A DNA stretch of 41,752 nucleotides from an uncultured Oscillospiraceae bacterium (GTDB taxonomy: Bacteria > Bacillota > Clostridia > Oscillospirales > Oscillospiraceae). This document shows, piece by piece, positions 16,033 to 25,540 of the stretch (position 1 is its first letter; each line of letters starts with the position of its first letter). The notes below the pieces were generated by a model. That model made no database searches, was not told the origin of the DNA, and worked only from the letters and a program-made list of their open reading frames with translations. The stretch spans positions 1-41,752 of the forward strand of contig CAKTJC010000025.1 of the NCBI GenBank assembly GCA_934567355.1, in the 5' to 3' direction. A program made the translations under genes and the position numbers.

Positions 16033-16061
16033 ATTATAATACATTTTACCAGATTAGGCAA
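16033..16061 (-). promoter_or_regulatory. Promoter of the ymdB-yhaO-yhaN-like operon
   Basis: TTGCCT (16061-16056), a 17-bp spacer and a perfect TATAAT (16038-16033) lie on the minus strand about 60 bp before ATG 15974. Confidence 0.8.
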
Positions 16062-16124
16062 GATTCTCTTCCGCTTTTTCCACACCGGGGAACACAAAAA
16101 GTTCACACTTGCGCGCATCGGCTG

Positions 16125-16133
16125 TGATATAGT
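16125..16133 (+). promoter_or_regulatory. Possible extended -10 promoter of the RND transporter gene
   Basis: TGATATAGT is an extended -10 element about 45 bp upstream of the chosen ATG. No good -35 box lies at the right distance. A second candidate -10, TATAAT at 16148-16153, also lacks a clear -35. Confidence 0.4.
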
Positions 16134-16178
16134 ATCTCTCGTCTTATTATAATGTATGGCTGCGAAGGAGTAATGAGA

Positions 16179-19100
16179 ATGCCGAAATTCAGTGTGAAGA
16201 AGCCGCTTACCGTGTTTGTGGCGGTGGTGGCCATTTTGGTGCTGGGCGTGGTGGCCTATCTGAAAATGACCCCCGATCTGCTGCCCAATATGGATTTTCC
16301 CTACATCGTGGTGATGACCACCTATCCCGGCGCAAGCCCGGAGAAGGTGGAATCTGAAATCACCAAGCCGATGGAGCAGAGCATGTCCACGCTGGAGCAT
16401 ATCAAGGAGGTCACGTCAACCTCCAGCGAGAACTACAGTGTGGTGCTGCTGCAATTCGAGGAATCCGTGAACATGGATACCATCGGCGTGGACATCCAGC
16501 AGAAGCTGGCCGCCCTGCAGGGCAGCTGGGACGATATGGTGGGCTCCCCCTATGTGCTGAAGATCAATCCCTCCATGCTGCCGGTGGAGGTGGCCGCCGT
16601 GTCCATGGACGGCAAGGATACCGCTGAGCTGACGCAGTTCCTGTCCGATACGCTGATGCCCAGGCTGGAGGGCATCACCGGCGTGGCACGCATCACCGCC
16701 TCCGGCGCAGTGGAGCAGAAGCTGCATGTGGTGCTGGATCAGAAGAAGATCGATGAGGTAAACGGGAAGATCGCTGCCGCCATGATGGCGCAGCTGGGCG
16801 GCACCTCTATGCAGCTGCCGCAGGCGGATGCCGCCGGGATAACCCAGCCCGGAGCGGATGATTCCGGCATCGACCGGGCGCAGCTCGCCGCCGGAATGCA
16901 GCCCACCGCCGTGGATGTGGGCAGCATGCTGACCATGGATATGATCTCCGGCATCCTGAAGGCACAGAGCTTTTATATGCCCGCCGGTTACGTTCCCCAG
17001 GACGGCATCAGCTACATGGTGTCCGTAGGCGAGGAAATTACCGACCTGGAGACACTGCGCAGCCTGCTGCTGTTTGATCTGGGGATCCCGGGCGTTGACC
17101 CCATCCGCCTGGAGGACGTGGCGGAGGTATTCCTCACCGACAACCGGGACGAGACCTACGCCCGGCTGAACGGACAGGAGAGCATTGTCCTCAGCTTTGA
17201 AAAGCAGAGCACCTATTCCACCGCCGGGGCGACCGCCAACATTGCCGACCGCTTCCGGCAGCTGGAGGAGCAGTATCCGGGGCTGCATTTTGTGGCGCTG
17301 ATGGATCAGGGCGACTATATCCACCTGATCGTGGATAACATTCTGAACAGTCTGCTGCTGGGCGCACTGTTTGCGATCATTGTGCTGTTCCTCTTCCTGC
17401 GCGACCTGCGCCCCACCTTTATTACGCTGTGTGCCATCCCCATCAGCGTGATCTTTGCCGTGGTGCTGATGTATTTCTCCGGAGTGACCATCAACATGAT
17501 CTCCCTCAGCGGCTTGGCTGTGGCGGTGGGTATGCTGGTGGATAACTCCATTGTGGTGATCGAGAATATTTACCGTCTCCGCGCCAAGGGCGCCGGCGCG
17601 GCCAAGGCGGCTGTGGCAGGCGCGGCGCAGGTGGCGGGCGCAGTCACCGCCTCCACGCTGACCACGGTGTGCGTGTTCCTGCCCATTGTGTTCGTGGAGG
17701 GAATCACCCGGCAGCTGTTTACGGATCTGGCGCTGACCATGTCCTATGCGCTGCTGGCGTCGCTGATTGTGTCGCTGACATTGGTGCCCGCCATGGCCTC
17801 CGGCATGATGAAAAAGCAGAAGCAGGAAAAGGAAAACCGCTTCCGGAGCGCGCTGCTCAGCGGCTATGAGAAGACGGTCGGATTCGCGCTGGATCACAAG
17901 GCGCTGGTGCTGCTGGTCGCCGTGGCGGCGCTGGCTGCTACCGGCTATCAGGCGGTGGCGCGGGGCTTCACCTTCATGCCGGAGATGGACATGCCCAGCC
18001 TGACCCTGACCGTTGCCATGCCGGAGGAGAGCACCATGGAGGAAGCCGCTGCGCTTTCCGACCAGGTACTGGAGCGCATCAGCACCATGGACGGCATCGA
18101 GACGGCGGGCGCAATGATGTCCACCGGTACCTCGTCCATGCTGGGCATGGGCAGCGGCGGAAGCCATGACGTCACCGTTTATATCACCCTGGAGGACGAT
18201 ACCGCCTCCGGCGCGGAAATGGGGCAGCGGATCATCGATGCCTGCGCCGACCTGGACTGCGAGATCACCAGCTCCTCCGCCATGATGGATATGAGCATGC
18301 TCACCGGCAGCGGCATTTCGCTGGAGCTTTACGGTCAGGACATGGAGGCGCTGCAGAGCGCCGCCCGCGCCTGCGCCGAAGCGCTGCGGGGCATCGAGGG
18401 CGTGACGGAGGTATCCGACGGTCTGGAGGACACCGCCCCGGCGCTGCACATTCAGGTGGATCGGGACAAGGCCATGTCCCAGGGACTGACGGTTGCGCAA
18501 ATTTATGCCCAGGTGGCGGCGGCGCTGTCCAACAGCCAGCAGGCCGTCACGCTGACCCTGGACGGAACCGACACCAATGTTACGGTGGATCGCCCGGCGC
18601 AGGAGCAGCTGGATGCCGCCGTGCTGGAGCAGTTTGCGCTTCAGGCTGCCGCCTCCGACGGCACGACCCGCACCGTCCGGCTGGCGGATGTGGCAGCGGT
18701 GGAGCAGACCACCAGCCTTTCCTCCATCAGCCGGAAGAGCCAGCGCCGCAGCATCACCGTCACTGCTCAGATCGGCAGCGATTATAATGTGACCCTGCTG
18801 ACCGGCGACGCGGAAAAGGCAATTGAAAAAATCGACCTGGGCGAGGGCGTCAGCTATGCCTTCACCGGCGAGAACGAGAGCATCATGGAAGCGGTGCGGC
18901 AGCTGCTGCTCATGCTGCTGCTGGGCATCCTGCTGGTGTACCTGGTGATGGTCGCCCAGTTCCAGAGCCTGAAATCCCCCTTTATTGTGATGTTCACCAT
19001 CCCTCTGGCATTCACCGGCGGCTTTATCGCGCTGCTGCTGTGCGGCATGGAGGTCAGCGTCATTTCTTTGATCGGCTTCATCATGCTCACCGGCATCATT

Positions 19101-19430
19101 GTCAATAACGGCATCGTGCTGGTGGATTATATCAATCAGCTCCGCGCCGAGGGCATGGAGCGCCGGGCGGCCATTCTGGAAGCCGGATGTACCCGCATCC
19201 GCCCCATCCTGATGACCTCCGTTACCACCATTCTGGGGCTGATCGATATGGCGCTGAGCAAAAATGCCGGCAGCGCCATGATGCAGCCCATGGCTGTGGT
19301 GTGCATCGGCGGCCTGATCTACGCCACCCTGATGACCCTGCTGGTCGTGCCCTGCATCTATGATCTGGTCAGCAAAAAGCCCCCCAGAGTCATCTCCGAC
19401 GAGGCGCTTCGCCTGGACGGCATCGAATAA
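16179..19430 (+). CDS. RND-family efflux transporter (AcrB/HAE-like permease)
   Basis: This 1083-residue proton-driven exporter has the duplicated RND layout. A first membrane helix (VFVAVVAILVLGVVAYLKM) and a large extracytoplasmic loop with YPGASPEKVE precede helices 2-6, which include GMLVDNSIVVIENIYR near residue 453. A second helix near residue 580, a second loop and five C-terminal helices follow. AAGGAG lies 8 bp before ATG 16179 but only 2 bp before the alternative ATG 16173, so 16179 is chosen. The extracytoplasmic loop is shorter than in Gram-negative pumps. No membrane-fusion or outer-membrane partner is adjacent, as in other Gram-positive RND proteins. The substrate is unknown. 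Confidence 0.95.
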   Translation: MPKFSVKKPLTVFVAVVAILVLGVVAYLKMTPDLLPNMDFPYIVVMTTYPGASPEKVESEITKPMEQSMSTLEHIKEVTSTSSENYSVVLLQFEESVNMDTIGVDIQQKLAALQGSWDDMVGSPYVLKINPSMLPVEVAAVSMDGKDTAELTQFLSDTLMPRLEGITGVARITASGAVEQKLHVVLDQKKIDEVNGKIAAAMMAQLGGTSMQLPQADAAGITQPGADDSGIDRAQLAAGMQPTAVDVGSMLTMDMISGILKAQSFYMPAGYVPQDGISYMVSVGEEITDLETLRSLLLFDLGIPGVDPIRLEDVAEVFLTDNRDETYARLNGQESIVLSFEKQSTYSTAGATANIADRFRQLEEQYPGLHFVALMDQGDYIHLIVDNILNSLLLGALFAIIVLFLFLRDLRPTFITLCAIPISVIFAVVLMYFSGVTINMISLSGLAVAVGMLVDNSIVVIENIYRLRAKGAGAAKAAVAGAAQVAGAVTASTLTTVCVFLPIVFVEGITRQLFTDLALTMSYALLASLIVSLTLVPAMASGMMKKQKQEKENRFRSALLSGYEKTVGFALDHKALVLLVAVAALAATGYQAVARGFTFMPEMDMPSLTLTVAMPEESTMEEAAALSDQVLERISTMDGIETAGAMMSTGTSSMLGMGSGGSHDVTVYITLEDDTASGAEMGQRIIDACADLDCEITSSSAMMDMSMLTGSGISLELYGQDMEALQSAARACAEALRGIEGVTEVSDGLEDTAPALHIQVDRDKAMSQGLTVAQIYAQVAAALSNSQQAVTLTLDGTDTNVTVDRPAQEQLDAAVLEQFALQAAASDGTTRTVRLADVAAVEQTTSLSSISRKSQRRSITVTAQIGSDYNVTLLTGDAEKAIEKIDLGEGVSYAFTGENESIMEAVRQLLLMLLLGILLVYLVMVAQFQSLKSPFIVMFTIPLAFTGGFIALLLCGMEVSVISLIGFIMLTGIIVNNGIVLVDYINQLRAEGMERRAAILEAGCTRIRPILMTSVTTILGLIDMALSKNAGSAMMQPMAVVCIGGLIYATLMTLLVVPCIYDLVSKKPPRVISDEALRLDGIE

Positions 19431-19437
19431 CCTGCTG

Positions 19438-19467
19438 AACGGTCTCCCGCTTTTGCGGGAGACCGTT
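19438..19467 (+). terminator. Terminator-like hairpin after the RND gene
   Basis: AACGGTCTCCCGC (19438-19450) pairs with GCGGGAGACCGTT (19455-19467) in a perfect 13-bp stem with a TTTT loop, 7 bp after the stop codon. No T-run follows, so termination efficiency is uncertain. Confidence 0.65.
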
Positions 19468-19562
19468 CGGCGTTCGCTCCGATACTGGGGGACCAGCCAG
19501 GAAATTCTCTGATATTCACGAAAACAGGTACAAAAATTTGTAAAAAAGTCCTGAAAAAATGC

Positions 19563-19591
19563 TTGACATTTCGTTTTCCAGGTGGTATCAT
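19563..19591 (+). promoter_or_regulatory. Main promoter of the S10-spc-alpha ribosomal cluster
   Basis: A perfect -35 TTGACA (19563-19568), a 17-bp spacer and TATCAT (19586-19591) lie downstream of an A/T-rich stretch (19520-19560) that may act as an UP element. It is the only strong promoter I find for the ribosomal block. Confidence 0.88.
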
Positions 19592-19597
19592 AGTCCC

Positions 19598-19860
19598 GCA
19601 CGTCTGGGGGTGCCCTGCGTGCAATGCGATGATGCAGGAGATTGCGTTGAAAAACGGTAACTTCTGCGGAGTATGTCCGGTCATCGGGCGGCTGAACGCT
19701 TCACTGCGCTGGCGTATATCGCCGGGCGTGAAGAATGGTCGGCGCTTGTCGGCCAATTTTCATGCCCCGGAATGATACGCACGGAGGCGCGGACAGAAGA
19801 GTTCGACCGTACCCAGCCATCTCACAACTGAGTACGTCACATCAAGGAGGAAAAACAAAC
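19598..19860 (+). promoter_or_regulatory. Structured 5' leader of the ribosomal protein operon
   Basis: About 260 nt separate the promoter from rpsJ with no convincing open frame. CTTCAC (19699-19704) and GTGAAG (19728-19733) enclose GGCG/CGCC (19711-19714, 19720-19723), forming a strong compound hairpin. A GCAAT/ATTGC pairing lies nearer the start. Long leaders before S10 operons often carry autoregulation; L4 does this in Escherichia coli. I do not recognise a described class here. Confidence 0.55.
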
Positions 19861-20175
19861 ATGGCAAACCAGCAAATGATCCGCATCCGGCTGAAGGCCT
19901 ACGATCACCAGCTGATCGACTCCAGCGCTGCAAAGATCGTGGAGACCGCCAAGCGCAACGGCGCCCAGGTTTCCGGCCCCATCCCCCTGCCCACCAAGAA
20001 GGAAGTCGTCACCATCCTTCGCGCTGTTCACAAGTATAAGGACAGCCGTGAGCAGTTCGAACGCAGAACCCACAAGAGACTGATCGATATCCTCAACCCC
20101 AACCAGAAGACCATCGAGGCTCTGATGAGCCTGGATCTTCCTGCTGGCGTTGAGATAGAGATAAAGCAGGCTTAA
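19861..20175 (+). CDS. rpsJ: 30S ribosomal protein S10 (NusE)
   Basis: The 104 residues match S10 throughout: [26 protein letters not shown] at the N terminus, [15 protein letters not shown] in the middle and [11 protein letters not shown] before the end. S10 sits in the 30S head. As NusE it also pairs with NusB in antitermination and contacts NusG. AAGGAGG precedes the ATG. It is the first gene of the cluster and is separated from rplC by a structured 113-bp gap, wider than most gaps in the cluster. This leaves room for separate control of S10. Confidence 0.99.
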   Translation: MANQQMIRIRLKAYDHQLIDSSAAKIVETAKRNGAQVSGPIPLPTKKEVVTILRAVHKYKDSREQFERRTHKRLIDILNPNQKTIEALMSLDLPAGVEIEIKQA

Positions 20176-20194
20176 CCCAAAAGGATAAGCCGCT

Positions 20195-20259
20195 GCCCGC
20201 ACTGTCTGGCATCGGGCGGACGGGTCATGTTGGCTTTCGTTCCCAATGCGGAAGTCAAC
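20195..20259 (+). other. Two hairpins in the rpsJ-rplC gap
   Basis: GCCCG (20195-20199) pairs with CGGGC (20213-20217). A longer hairpin pairs 20229-20239 with 20249-20259 (11 bp, two G-U pairs, 9-nt loop). No T-run follows. The second stem ends 14 nt before the rplC ribosome site. It is a candidate processing or translational control site. Confidence 0.6.
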
Positions 20260-20288
20260 CAATAACCTAATTAAAGGAGAACCAAAAA

Positions 20289-21008
20289 ATGCAGAAAGCA
20301 ATCATCGGCAAAAAAGTGGGCATGACCCAGATCTTCGATGAGAGCGGCAAGGTGATCCCTGTTACCGTTGTGGAAGCAGGTCCCTGCGTCGTCACTCAGA
20401 AGAAGACCGTTGAGACCGACGGCTACGTAGCCGTGCAGCTGGGCTTTGGTGATGTCAAAGAGTCCAAGCTGACCAAGCCGGAGGCAGGCCACCTGAAGAA
20501 GGCCGGCGTTGCCCCCAAGAAGTACCTGAAGGAGTTCAAGCTCGATGGCGCTGCCGACATGAATGTCGGCGACGAAGTCAAGGCTGACACCTTCACTGCC
20601 GGCGACAAGATTGATGTGACCGGCATCACCAAAGGCCATGGCTACCAGGGCGTTGTGAAGCGCTATGGCGCTGGCCGTACCCCCATGACCCACGGCGGCG
20701 GTCCTGTCCATCGTCATGCAGGCTCCATGGGCGCTTCCTCTCATCAGTCCCGTATTTTCCCGGGCAAGATCGGCGCAGGCCAGATGGGCTGCACCCAGGT
20801 CACCATCGAGAATCTGGACATCGTGAAGGTGGACGCTGAACTGAACATGATTGTTGTTCGCGGCGCAATCCCCGGCCCCAAGGGCGGCCTGGTGTACCTG
20901 CGTAACACCGTGAAGAACCTCAAGGTCAAGAGCACCGCAACCGCCATCAGCAAGAACCCGCAGAAGGCTTCCGGCAGAAATCCCCAGAAGGCTTCCGCAA
21001 GAGGCTAA
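20289..21008 (+). CDS. rplC: 50S ribosomal protein L3
   Basis: L3 is an early-assembling protein that reaches the peptidyl-transferase centre. The start [28 protein letters not shown] and the central [23 protein letters not shown] are diagnostic. The 239 residues exceed the usual 205-215. The extra length is a C-terminal tail in which [17 protein letters not shown] repeats a seven-residue unit. AAAGGAG precedes the ATG. The reading frame is intact and followed closely by rplD. Confidence 0.99.
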   Translation: MQKAIIGKKVGMTQIFDESGKVIPVTVVEAGPCVVTQKKTVETDGYVAVQLGFGDVKESKLTKPEAGHLKKAGVAPKKYLKEFKLDGAADMNVGDEVKADTFTAGDKIDVTGITKGHGYQGVVKRYGAGRTPMTHGGGPVHRHAGSMGASSHQSRIFPGKIGAGQMGCTQVTIENLDIVKVDAELNMIVVRGAIPGPKGGLVYLRNTVKNLKVKSTATAISKNPQKASGRNPQKASARG

Positions 21009-21027
21009 GGAAAGGAGATCTTAAATC

Positions 21028-21648
21028 ATGCTTACGAAAGTTTTCAATATGGCTGGCAAGCAGGTTGGCGAGATCGAACTGCCCGAAGCTCTGTTCGGCA
21101 TTGAGCCCAACGCTGCCGTCGTTCACGACGCAGTCAAGAATCATCTGGCCAACAAGCGTCAGGGCACTCAGAGCGCTCTGACCCGTGCTGAGGTTTCCGG
21201 CGGCGGCCGCAAGCCCTGGCGTCAGAAGGGCACCGGCCGTGCCCGTCAGGGCAGCACCCGTGCTCCCCAGTGGACCCACGGCGGTATCGTGTTCGCTCCC
21301 AAGCCCCGCGATTACAGCTACACCCTGAACAAGAAGGCCAAGCGCCTGGCACTGAAGAGTGTCCTGAGCGCCAAGGCTTCCGAGCAGTCCGTGGTGGTTA
21401 TCGATGCCATCCAGATGGACGCTCCCAAGACCAAGGAATTCGCCGCTTTCCTGAACGCCGTCGGCTGCAACACCAAGACCCTGGTTGTTACCGCTGAGGT
21501 GAATCAGAACGTTGTGAAGTCCGGCCGCAACATCGCTGGCTGCCAGGTCACCTTCGCTAACCTGCTGAATGTCTACGACGTGCTCCACGCCGACAAGCTG
21601 GTTGTCGATCAGGCTTCCCTGGCCAAGATCGTGGAGGTATTCGCCTAA
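21028..21648 (+). CDS. rplD: 50S ribosomal protein L4
   Basis: This 206-residue protein binds 23S rRNA domain I and lines the exit-tunnel constriction. The tunnel loop is visible as GGGRKPWRQKGTGRARQGS (about residues 52-70), the region where macrolide-resistance changes occur in other species. The C-terminal Rossmann-like half carries VVVIDAIQM and the final AKIVEVFA. In Escherichia coli L4 represses its own operon; whether the leader here serves that purpose is unknown. Its stop codon overlaps the rplW start as TAATG, so translation is coupled. Confidence 0.99.
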   Translation: MLTKVFNMAGKQVGEIELPEALFGIEPNAAVVHDAVKNHLANKRQGTQSALTRAEVSGGGRKPWRQKGTGRARQGSTRAPQWTHGGIVFAPKPRDYSYTLNKKAKRLALKSVLSAKASEQSVVVIDAIQMDAPKTKEFAAFLNAVGCNTKTLVVTAEVNQNVVKSGRNIAGCQVTFANLLNVYDVLHADKLVVDQASLAKIVEVFA

Positions 21649-21944
21649 TGAAGAACGTTTACGATATCATCAGAAGACCCGTTATCACCGAGCAGTCCAT
21701 GGAGGCTGTGGCTGATAAGAAGTATGTCTTCATGGTCGACGTGGAATCTAACAAGACCGAGATCAAGGCCGCTGTTGAGCAGATCTTCGGCGTGAAGGTC
21801 GCCAAGATCAACACCGTCCGGATGCAGGGCAAGGTCAAGCGCACCGGTGCTTATCCCGCCGGCAAGCGCGCCGAATACAAGAAGGCAATTGTCACTCTGA
21901 CTGCTGACTCCAAGACCATCGAGTTCTTCGAGGGTATGGTCTAA
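21648..21944 (+). CDS. rplW: 50S ribosomal protein L23
   Basis: This 98-residue protein lies at the tunnel exit, where trigger factor and SRP dock. The typical [14 protein letters not shown] start, [27 protein letters not shown] and [21 protein letters not shown] are present. The ATG overlaps the rplD stop as TAATG, which ensures equal translation of the two proteins. Length is normal for the bacterial form. Confidence 0.99.
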   Translation: MKNVYDIIRRPVITEQSMEAVADKKYVFMVDVESNKTEIKAAVEQIFGVKVAKINTVRMQGKVKRTGAYPAGKRAEYKKAIVTLTADSKTIEFFEGMV

Positions 21945-21973
21945 ACCAAATCTCAAAAAGGAGAGAAACGCAA

Positions 21974-22810
21974 ATGGCTATTAAATCTTTCAAGCCTTAC
22001 ACCCCGGCCCGTAGAAACATGACTGTTTCTGCTTTCGACGGTGTGGATAAGAAGGCAAAACCTGAGCGTAGCCTGGTTGAGACCCTCAAGAAGAATGCAG
22101 GTCGCAACTCCTACGGTCACATCACCGTCCGCCATAAGGGCGGCGGAAACAAGCGCAAGTACCGCATCATTGATTTCAAGCGCCAGAAGCTGGATATGCC
22201 TGCCACCGTGCAGCGCATCGAGTATGACCCCAACCGCTCCGCTTTCATCGCGCTGATCAAGTATGAGGACGAGACTCTGAGCTACATCCTGGCTCCCTAC
22301 GGCCTGAATGCAGGCGACAAGGTCGTCTCCTCCGCCGCTGCCGACATCAAGCCCGGCAACTGCCTGCCCATCGCCAACATCCCCGTCGGTACTGTCATCC
22401 ACAACGTGGAGCTCCAGCCCGGCCACGGCGCTCAGCTGGTTCGCGCTGCCGGCGGTGCTGCTCAGCTGATGGCAAAGGAAGGCGAGCTGGCTCAGGTTCG
22501 TCTGCCCTCCGGCGAAGTCCGCTATGTCCGCATGAACTGCACCGCCTGCATCGGCCAGGTTGGCAACCTCGACCATGAGAACGTCCACATCGGCAAGGCC
22601 GGCCGTACCCGCCATATGGGTATCCGTCCCACCGTCCGTGGTTCCGTCATGAACCCCAACGACCATCCTCACGGCGGCGGCGAAGGCCGTGCACCTGTTG
22701 GCCGTCCCGGTCCTGTGACTCCGTGGGGCAAGCCTGCGATGGGTTATAAGACTCGCAAGACAAAGAACCGCACCAACAAGTTCATTATCAAGCGCAGAAA
22801 CAGCAAGTAA
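21974..22810 (+). CDS. rplB: 50S ribosomal protein L2
   Basis: This 278-residue protein is needed for subunit joining and peptidyl transfer. It opens with [20 protein letters not shown] and includes [18 protein letters not shown]. The nearly invariant [17 protein letters not shown], around residue 231, contains the histidine near the catalytic centre. The basic C terminus [17 protein letters not shown] is standard. AAAGGAGAG precedes the ATG. Confidence 0.99.
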   Translation: MAIKSFKPYTPARRNMTVSAFDGVDKKAKPERSLVETLKKNAGRNSYGHITVRHKGGGNKRKYRIIDFKRQKLDMPATVQRIEYDPNRSAFIALIKYEDETLSYILAPYGLNAGDKVVSSAAADIKPGNCLPIANIPVGTVIHNVELQPGHGAQLVRAAGGAAQLMAKEGELAQVRLPSGEVRYVRMNCTACIGQVGNLDHENVHIGKAGRTRHMGIRPTVRGSVMNPNDHPHGGGEGRAPVGRPGPVTPWGKPAMGYKTRKTKNRTNKFIIKRRNSK

Positions 22811-22822
22811 GGAGGAAATGAA

Positions 22823-23101
22823 ATGAGCAGAAGTATCAAAAAGGGCCCTTTCGTAGCTCCTGAGCTGTATAAGCGCGTTGAGGAGCTGAACAAGGCCGGT
22901 GAAAAGAAGGTTCTGAAGACCTGGTCCAGAGCCTCCACCATTTTCCCCTCCTTTGTCGGTCACACCATCGCTGTCCATGACGGCCGCAAGCACGTTCCCG
23001 TCTATATCACCGAGGATATGGTCGGCCATAAGCTGGGCGAGTTCGTTCCTACCAGAACCTTCCGGGGTCACTCTGGCAGCAAGACCGCAAATTCCAAGTA
23101 A
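22823..23101 (+). CDS. rpsS: 30S ribosomal protein S19
   Basis: This 92-residue protein of the 30S head pairs with S13 and contacts the A-site finger of 23S r[25 protein letters not shown] at the start and [41 protein letters not shown] in the core are family signatures. It starts 12 bp after rplB behind AAGGAGG. Length is normal. Confidence 0.99.
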   Translation: MSRSIKKGPFVAPELYKRVEELNKAGEKKVLKTWSRASTIFPSFVGHTIAVHDGRKHVPVYITEDMVGHKLGEFVPTRTFRGHSGSKTANSK

Positions 23102-23113
23102 GGAGGTACGAAA

Positions 23114-23449
23114 ATGGAAGCATTTGCACATGTTAAGTACGTCCGCATGTCCCCCCGCAAGGTCAAGCTTGTTTGCGACATGATCCGCGGCCAGGACGTG
23201 AAGACCGCTGCCGCGTACCTGAGCAACACCTCCAAGGCTGCCTGTGAGCCCATGGCCAAGCTGCTGAAGAGCGCCGTTGCAAACGCCGAGCACAACCACG
23301 AAATGAACGCTGAGAACCTGTACGTCTCCACTGTTGTTGCAAACCCCGGCCCCATCCTGAAGCGCGGCCGCATCGCATCCCGTCGTGGTTTCGTTCGGAT
23401 CAATAAGAGAACCACTCACATCACCATCGGTGTGAGCGAGAAGGCTTAA
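23114..23449 (+). CDS. rplV: 50S ribosomal protein L22
   Basis: This 111-residue protein has a long beta hairpin that reaches into the exit tunnel beside L4. The signatures [21 protein letters not shown] at the N terminus and [27 protein letters not shown] at the hairpin and C terminus are present. It starts 12 bp after rpsS behind AAGGAGG and is followed closely by rpsC. Confidence 0.99.
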   Translation: MEAFAHVKYVRMSPRKVKLVCDMIRGQDVKTAAAYLSNTSKAACEPMAKLLKSAVANAEHNHEMNAENLYVSTVVANPGPILKRGRIASRRGFVRINKRTTHITIGVSEKA

Positions 23450-23462
23450 TCAGGAGGTAGCT

Positions 23463-24236
23463 ATGGGACAGAAAGTTAATCCCCATGGACTGCGGGTTGG
23501 CGTCATCAAGGATTGGGATTCCCACTGGTACGCCCGCGAGGATAAGGTCGGTGACCTGATCGTCGAAGACTACAACATCCGTAAGTATTTGAAGAACAAG
23601 CTGTATGCCGCCGGCATCGCAAAGATCGAGATCGAGCGTAATAGCGGCAAGGTGAAAATCAACATCCACTGCTCCCGCCCCGGCGTGGTGATCGGCAAGG
23701 CCGGCGCTGAGATCGAGAACCTGCGCAAGGACGTGGAGAAGAAGCTGGGCAAGAGCGTCAACCTGAACATCGTTGAGGTTCGCTCTCCTGACCTGAACGC
23801 TCAGCTGGTGGCCGAGAACATTGCACAGCAGCTGGAGAAGCGTATCTCCTTCCGCCGCGCCATGAAGAAGGCCATGCAGCAGGCCACCCGCCTGGGTGCC
23901 AAGGGCATCAAGGTCACCTGCGGCGGCCGTCTGGGTGGCGCCGAAATCGCCCGCACCGAGAGCTATCATGAGGGCACCATTCCCCTTCAGACCATCCGCG
24001 CCGACATCGAGTACGGCTTCGCTGAGGCTGCCACCACCTATGGCCGCATCGGCGTGAAGGTTTGGATCTACAAGGGCGAAGTGCTCAACACCACCCTGCG
24101 CGCTGCTGCTCCCGAACCCGCTCCCCGTGAGCGCCGTGAGCGCCGCGGCAATGGCGACCGCCGCAACGGCGGTGAGCGCCGTGACCGCCGCAGCGGTGAC
24201 CGTCCCAATACCCGCAGAGAAGGAGGTAACCGCTAA
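23463..24236 (+). CDS. rpsC: 30S ribosomal protein S3 with an Arg-rich C-terminal extension
   Basis: S3 lines the mRNA entry tunnel and helps unwind mRNA. The N terminus is [23 protein letters not shown]. The KH domain has its GKAG loop at residues 78-81, and the C-terminal domain has [16 protein letters not shown] and [23 protein letters not shown]. At 257 residues it is about 35 longer than the usual core because of a tail of Arg-Glu/Asp-Arg repeats (about residues 216-257). The stop codon overlaps the rplP start as TAATG. Confidence 0.99.
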   Translation: MGQKVNPHGLRVGVIKDWDSHWYAREDKVGDLIVEDYNIRKYLKNKLYAAGIAKIEIERNSGKVKINIHCSRPGVVIGKAGAEIENLRKDVEKKLGKSVNLNIVEVRSPDLNAQLVAENIAQQLEKRISFRRAMKKAMQQATRLGAKGIKVTCGGRLGGAEIARTESYHEGTIPLQTIRADIEYGFAEAATTYGRIGVKVWIYKGEVLNTTLRAAAPEPAPRERRERRGNGDRRNGGERRDRRSGDRPNTRREGGNR

Positions 24237-24667
24237 TGCTGCTGCCTAAGAGAGTAAAGTACCGCAAGGTTCAGCGTGGCCGTATGACCGGCGCTGCCTC
24301 CCGCGGCAATAAGGTTTCCTACGGTGAGTACGGCATCCAGGCTCTGGAGCCCGGCTGGATCACCGGCAACCAGATCGAAGCAGCCCGTATCGCCATGACC
24401 CGTTACACCAAGCGTGGCGGTAAGGTCTGGATCAAGATTTTCCCCGACAAGCCTTATTCCAAGAAGGGCCTGGGCACCCGTATGGGTTCCGGTAAAGGCG
24501 CTCCCGAAGGCTGGGTCGCAGTCGTTAAGAATCAGAAGGTGATGTTCGAGATCGGCGGCGTTACGGAAGACGTTGCCCGCGAGGCTCTGCGTCTGGCTCA
24601 GCACAAGCTGCCCATCAAGACTCGCATCATCACCAAGGAAGTCGAAACTGAGATTGGTGGTGAATAA
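24236..24667 (+). CDS. rplP: 50S ribosomal protein L16
   Basis: This 143-residue late-assembly protein near the A site is needed for peptidyl transferase activity. It begins [17 protein letters not shown]. It carries [21 protein letters not shown] and the conserved [16 protein letters not shown] loop, which points to the tRNA elbow. Both ends overlap neighbours as TAATG (rpsC upstream, rpmC downstream), so three genes are translationally linked. Confidence 0.99.
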   Translation: MLLPKRVKYRKVQRGRMTGAASRGNKVSYGEYGIQALEPGWITGNQIEAARIAMTRYTKRGGKVWIKIFPDKPYSKKGLGTRMGSGKGAPEGWVAVVKNQKVMFEIGGVTEDVAREALRLAQHKLPIKTRIITKEVETEIGGE

Positions 24668-24864
24668 TGATGAAGGCAAAGGAACTCAAGAATCTGTCTG
24701 CTGAAGAGCTGGCGAAGAAGCTGGATGAGCTGAAGAAGGATCTGTTCATGCTGAGAATGCAGCATGCAACCAATCAGCTGGACAATCCCATGCGTCTGAA
24801 CGCCGTCAAGAAGGACATTGCCCGCATCAAGACCATTATTCGTGAGAAAGAGACCAACGTCTGA
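24667..24864 (+). CDS. rpmC: 50S ribosomal protein L29
   Basis: This is a 65-residue helical hairpin protein at the tunnel exit next to L23. [32 protein letters not shown] and [23 protein letters not shown] fit the family exactly. Two adjacent ATG codons at 24667 and 24670 are possible starts; the first overlaps the rplP stop. The difference is one methionine. Confidence 0.98.
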   Translation: MMKAKELKNLSAEELAKKLDELKKDLFMLRMQHATNQLDNPMRLNAVKKDIARIKTIIREKETNV

Positions 24865-24878
24865 GGAGGTAAGCGATT

Positions 24879-25142
24879 ATGACTGAAAATACCAGAGCTT
24901 TCCGCAAAACCAGAATTGGTCAGGTTGTCTCCGATAAGATGGACAAGACCATTGTGGTTGCGATCGAGGATAGCGTGCAGCATCCTCTGTACAAGAAGAC
25001 CATGAAGCGGACCTACAAGCTGAAGGCGCACGACGAGAATAATGAGTGCGGCATCGGCGACACCGTTGAGGTCATGGAGACCCGTCCCCTGTCCAAGGAC
25101 AAGAGATGGAGACTCGTAAGAATTATCGAAAAGGCGAAGTAA
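24879..25142 (+). CDS. rpsQ: 30S ribosomal protein S17
   Basis: This 87-residue OB-fold protein binds 16S rRNA early in assembly. [23 protein letters not shown] and the C-terminal [28 protein letters not shown] match the family. A GAGGAGG ribosome site precedes the ATG. Spacing from rpmC is 14 bp. Confidence 0.99.
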   Translation: MTENTRAFRKTRIGQVVSDKMDKTIVVAIEDSVQHPLYKKTMKRTYKLKAHDENNECGIGDTVEVMETRPLSKDKRWRLVRIIEKAK

Positions 25143-25156
25143 GGAGGTCGGCGTAA

Positions 25157-25525
25157 ATGATTCAGCAGGAAAGCTATCTGAAGGTTGCCGACAATACCGG
25201 CGCCAAGGAAATCCACTGCATCCGCGTCCTGGGCGGCTCCAAGCGGAAGTTCGGCAACATCGGTGATGTCATCGTTGCTTCCGTCCGCAAGGCTGCTCCC
25301 GGCGGCACGGTGAAGAAGGGCGAGGTCGTCAAGGCTGTTATCGTCCGTACCAAGCGGGGCGTCCGTCGTGAGGACGGCAGCTATGTCCGCTTCGATGAGA
25401 ACGCTGCCGTGATCATCAAGGAGGACAAGAACCCCAAGGGTACCCGTATCTTTGGACCGGTGGCACGTGAGCTGCGTGAGAAGGACTACATGAAGATCCT
25501 GTCTCTGGCTCCCGAAGTCATTTAA
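25157..25525 (+). CDS. rplN: 50S ribosomal protein L14
   Basis: This 122-residue protein forms an intersubunit bridge and is the docking site of the silencing factor RsfS. It starts [19 protein letters not shown], carries [28 protein letters not shown], and ends with the usual [22 protein letters not shown] precedes the ATG. Length is exactly typical. Confidence 0.99.
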   Translation: MIQQESYLKVADNTGAKEIHCIRVLGGSKRKFGNIGDVIVASVRKAAPGGTVKKGEVVKAVIVRTKRGVRREDGSYVRFDENAAVIIKEDKNPKGTRIFGPVARELREKDYMKILSLAPEVI

Positions 25526-25540
25526 GGGGGAACCGAAGGA

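Noticed and set aside
16416..19601. A 1061-codon frame antisense to the RND gene
   Set aside because: The product is rich in His and Gln without any fold signature, while the plus-strand RND protein is complete and conserved.
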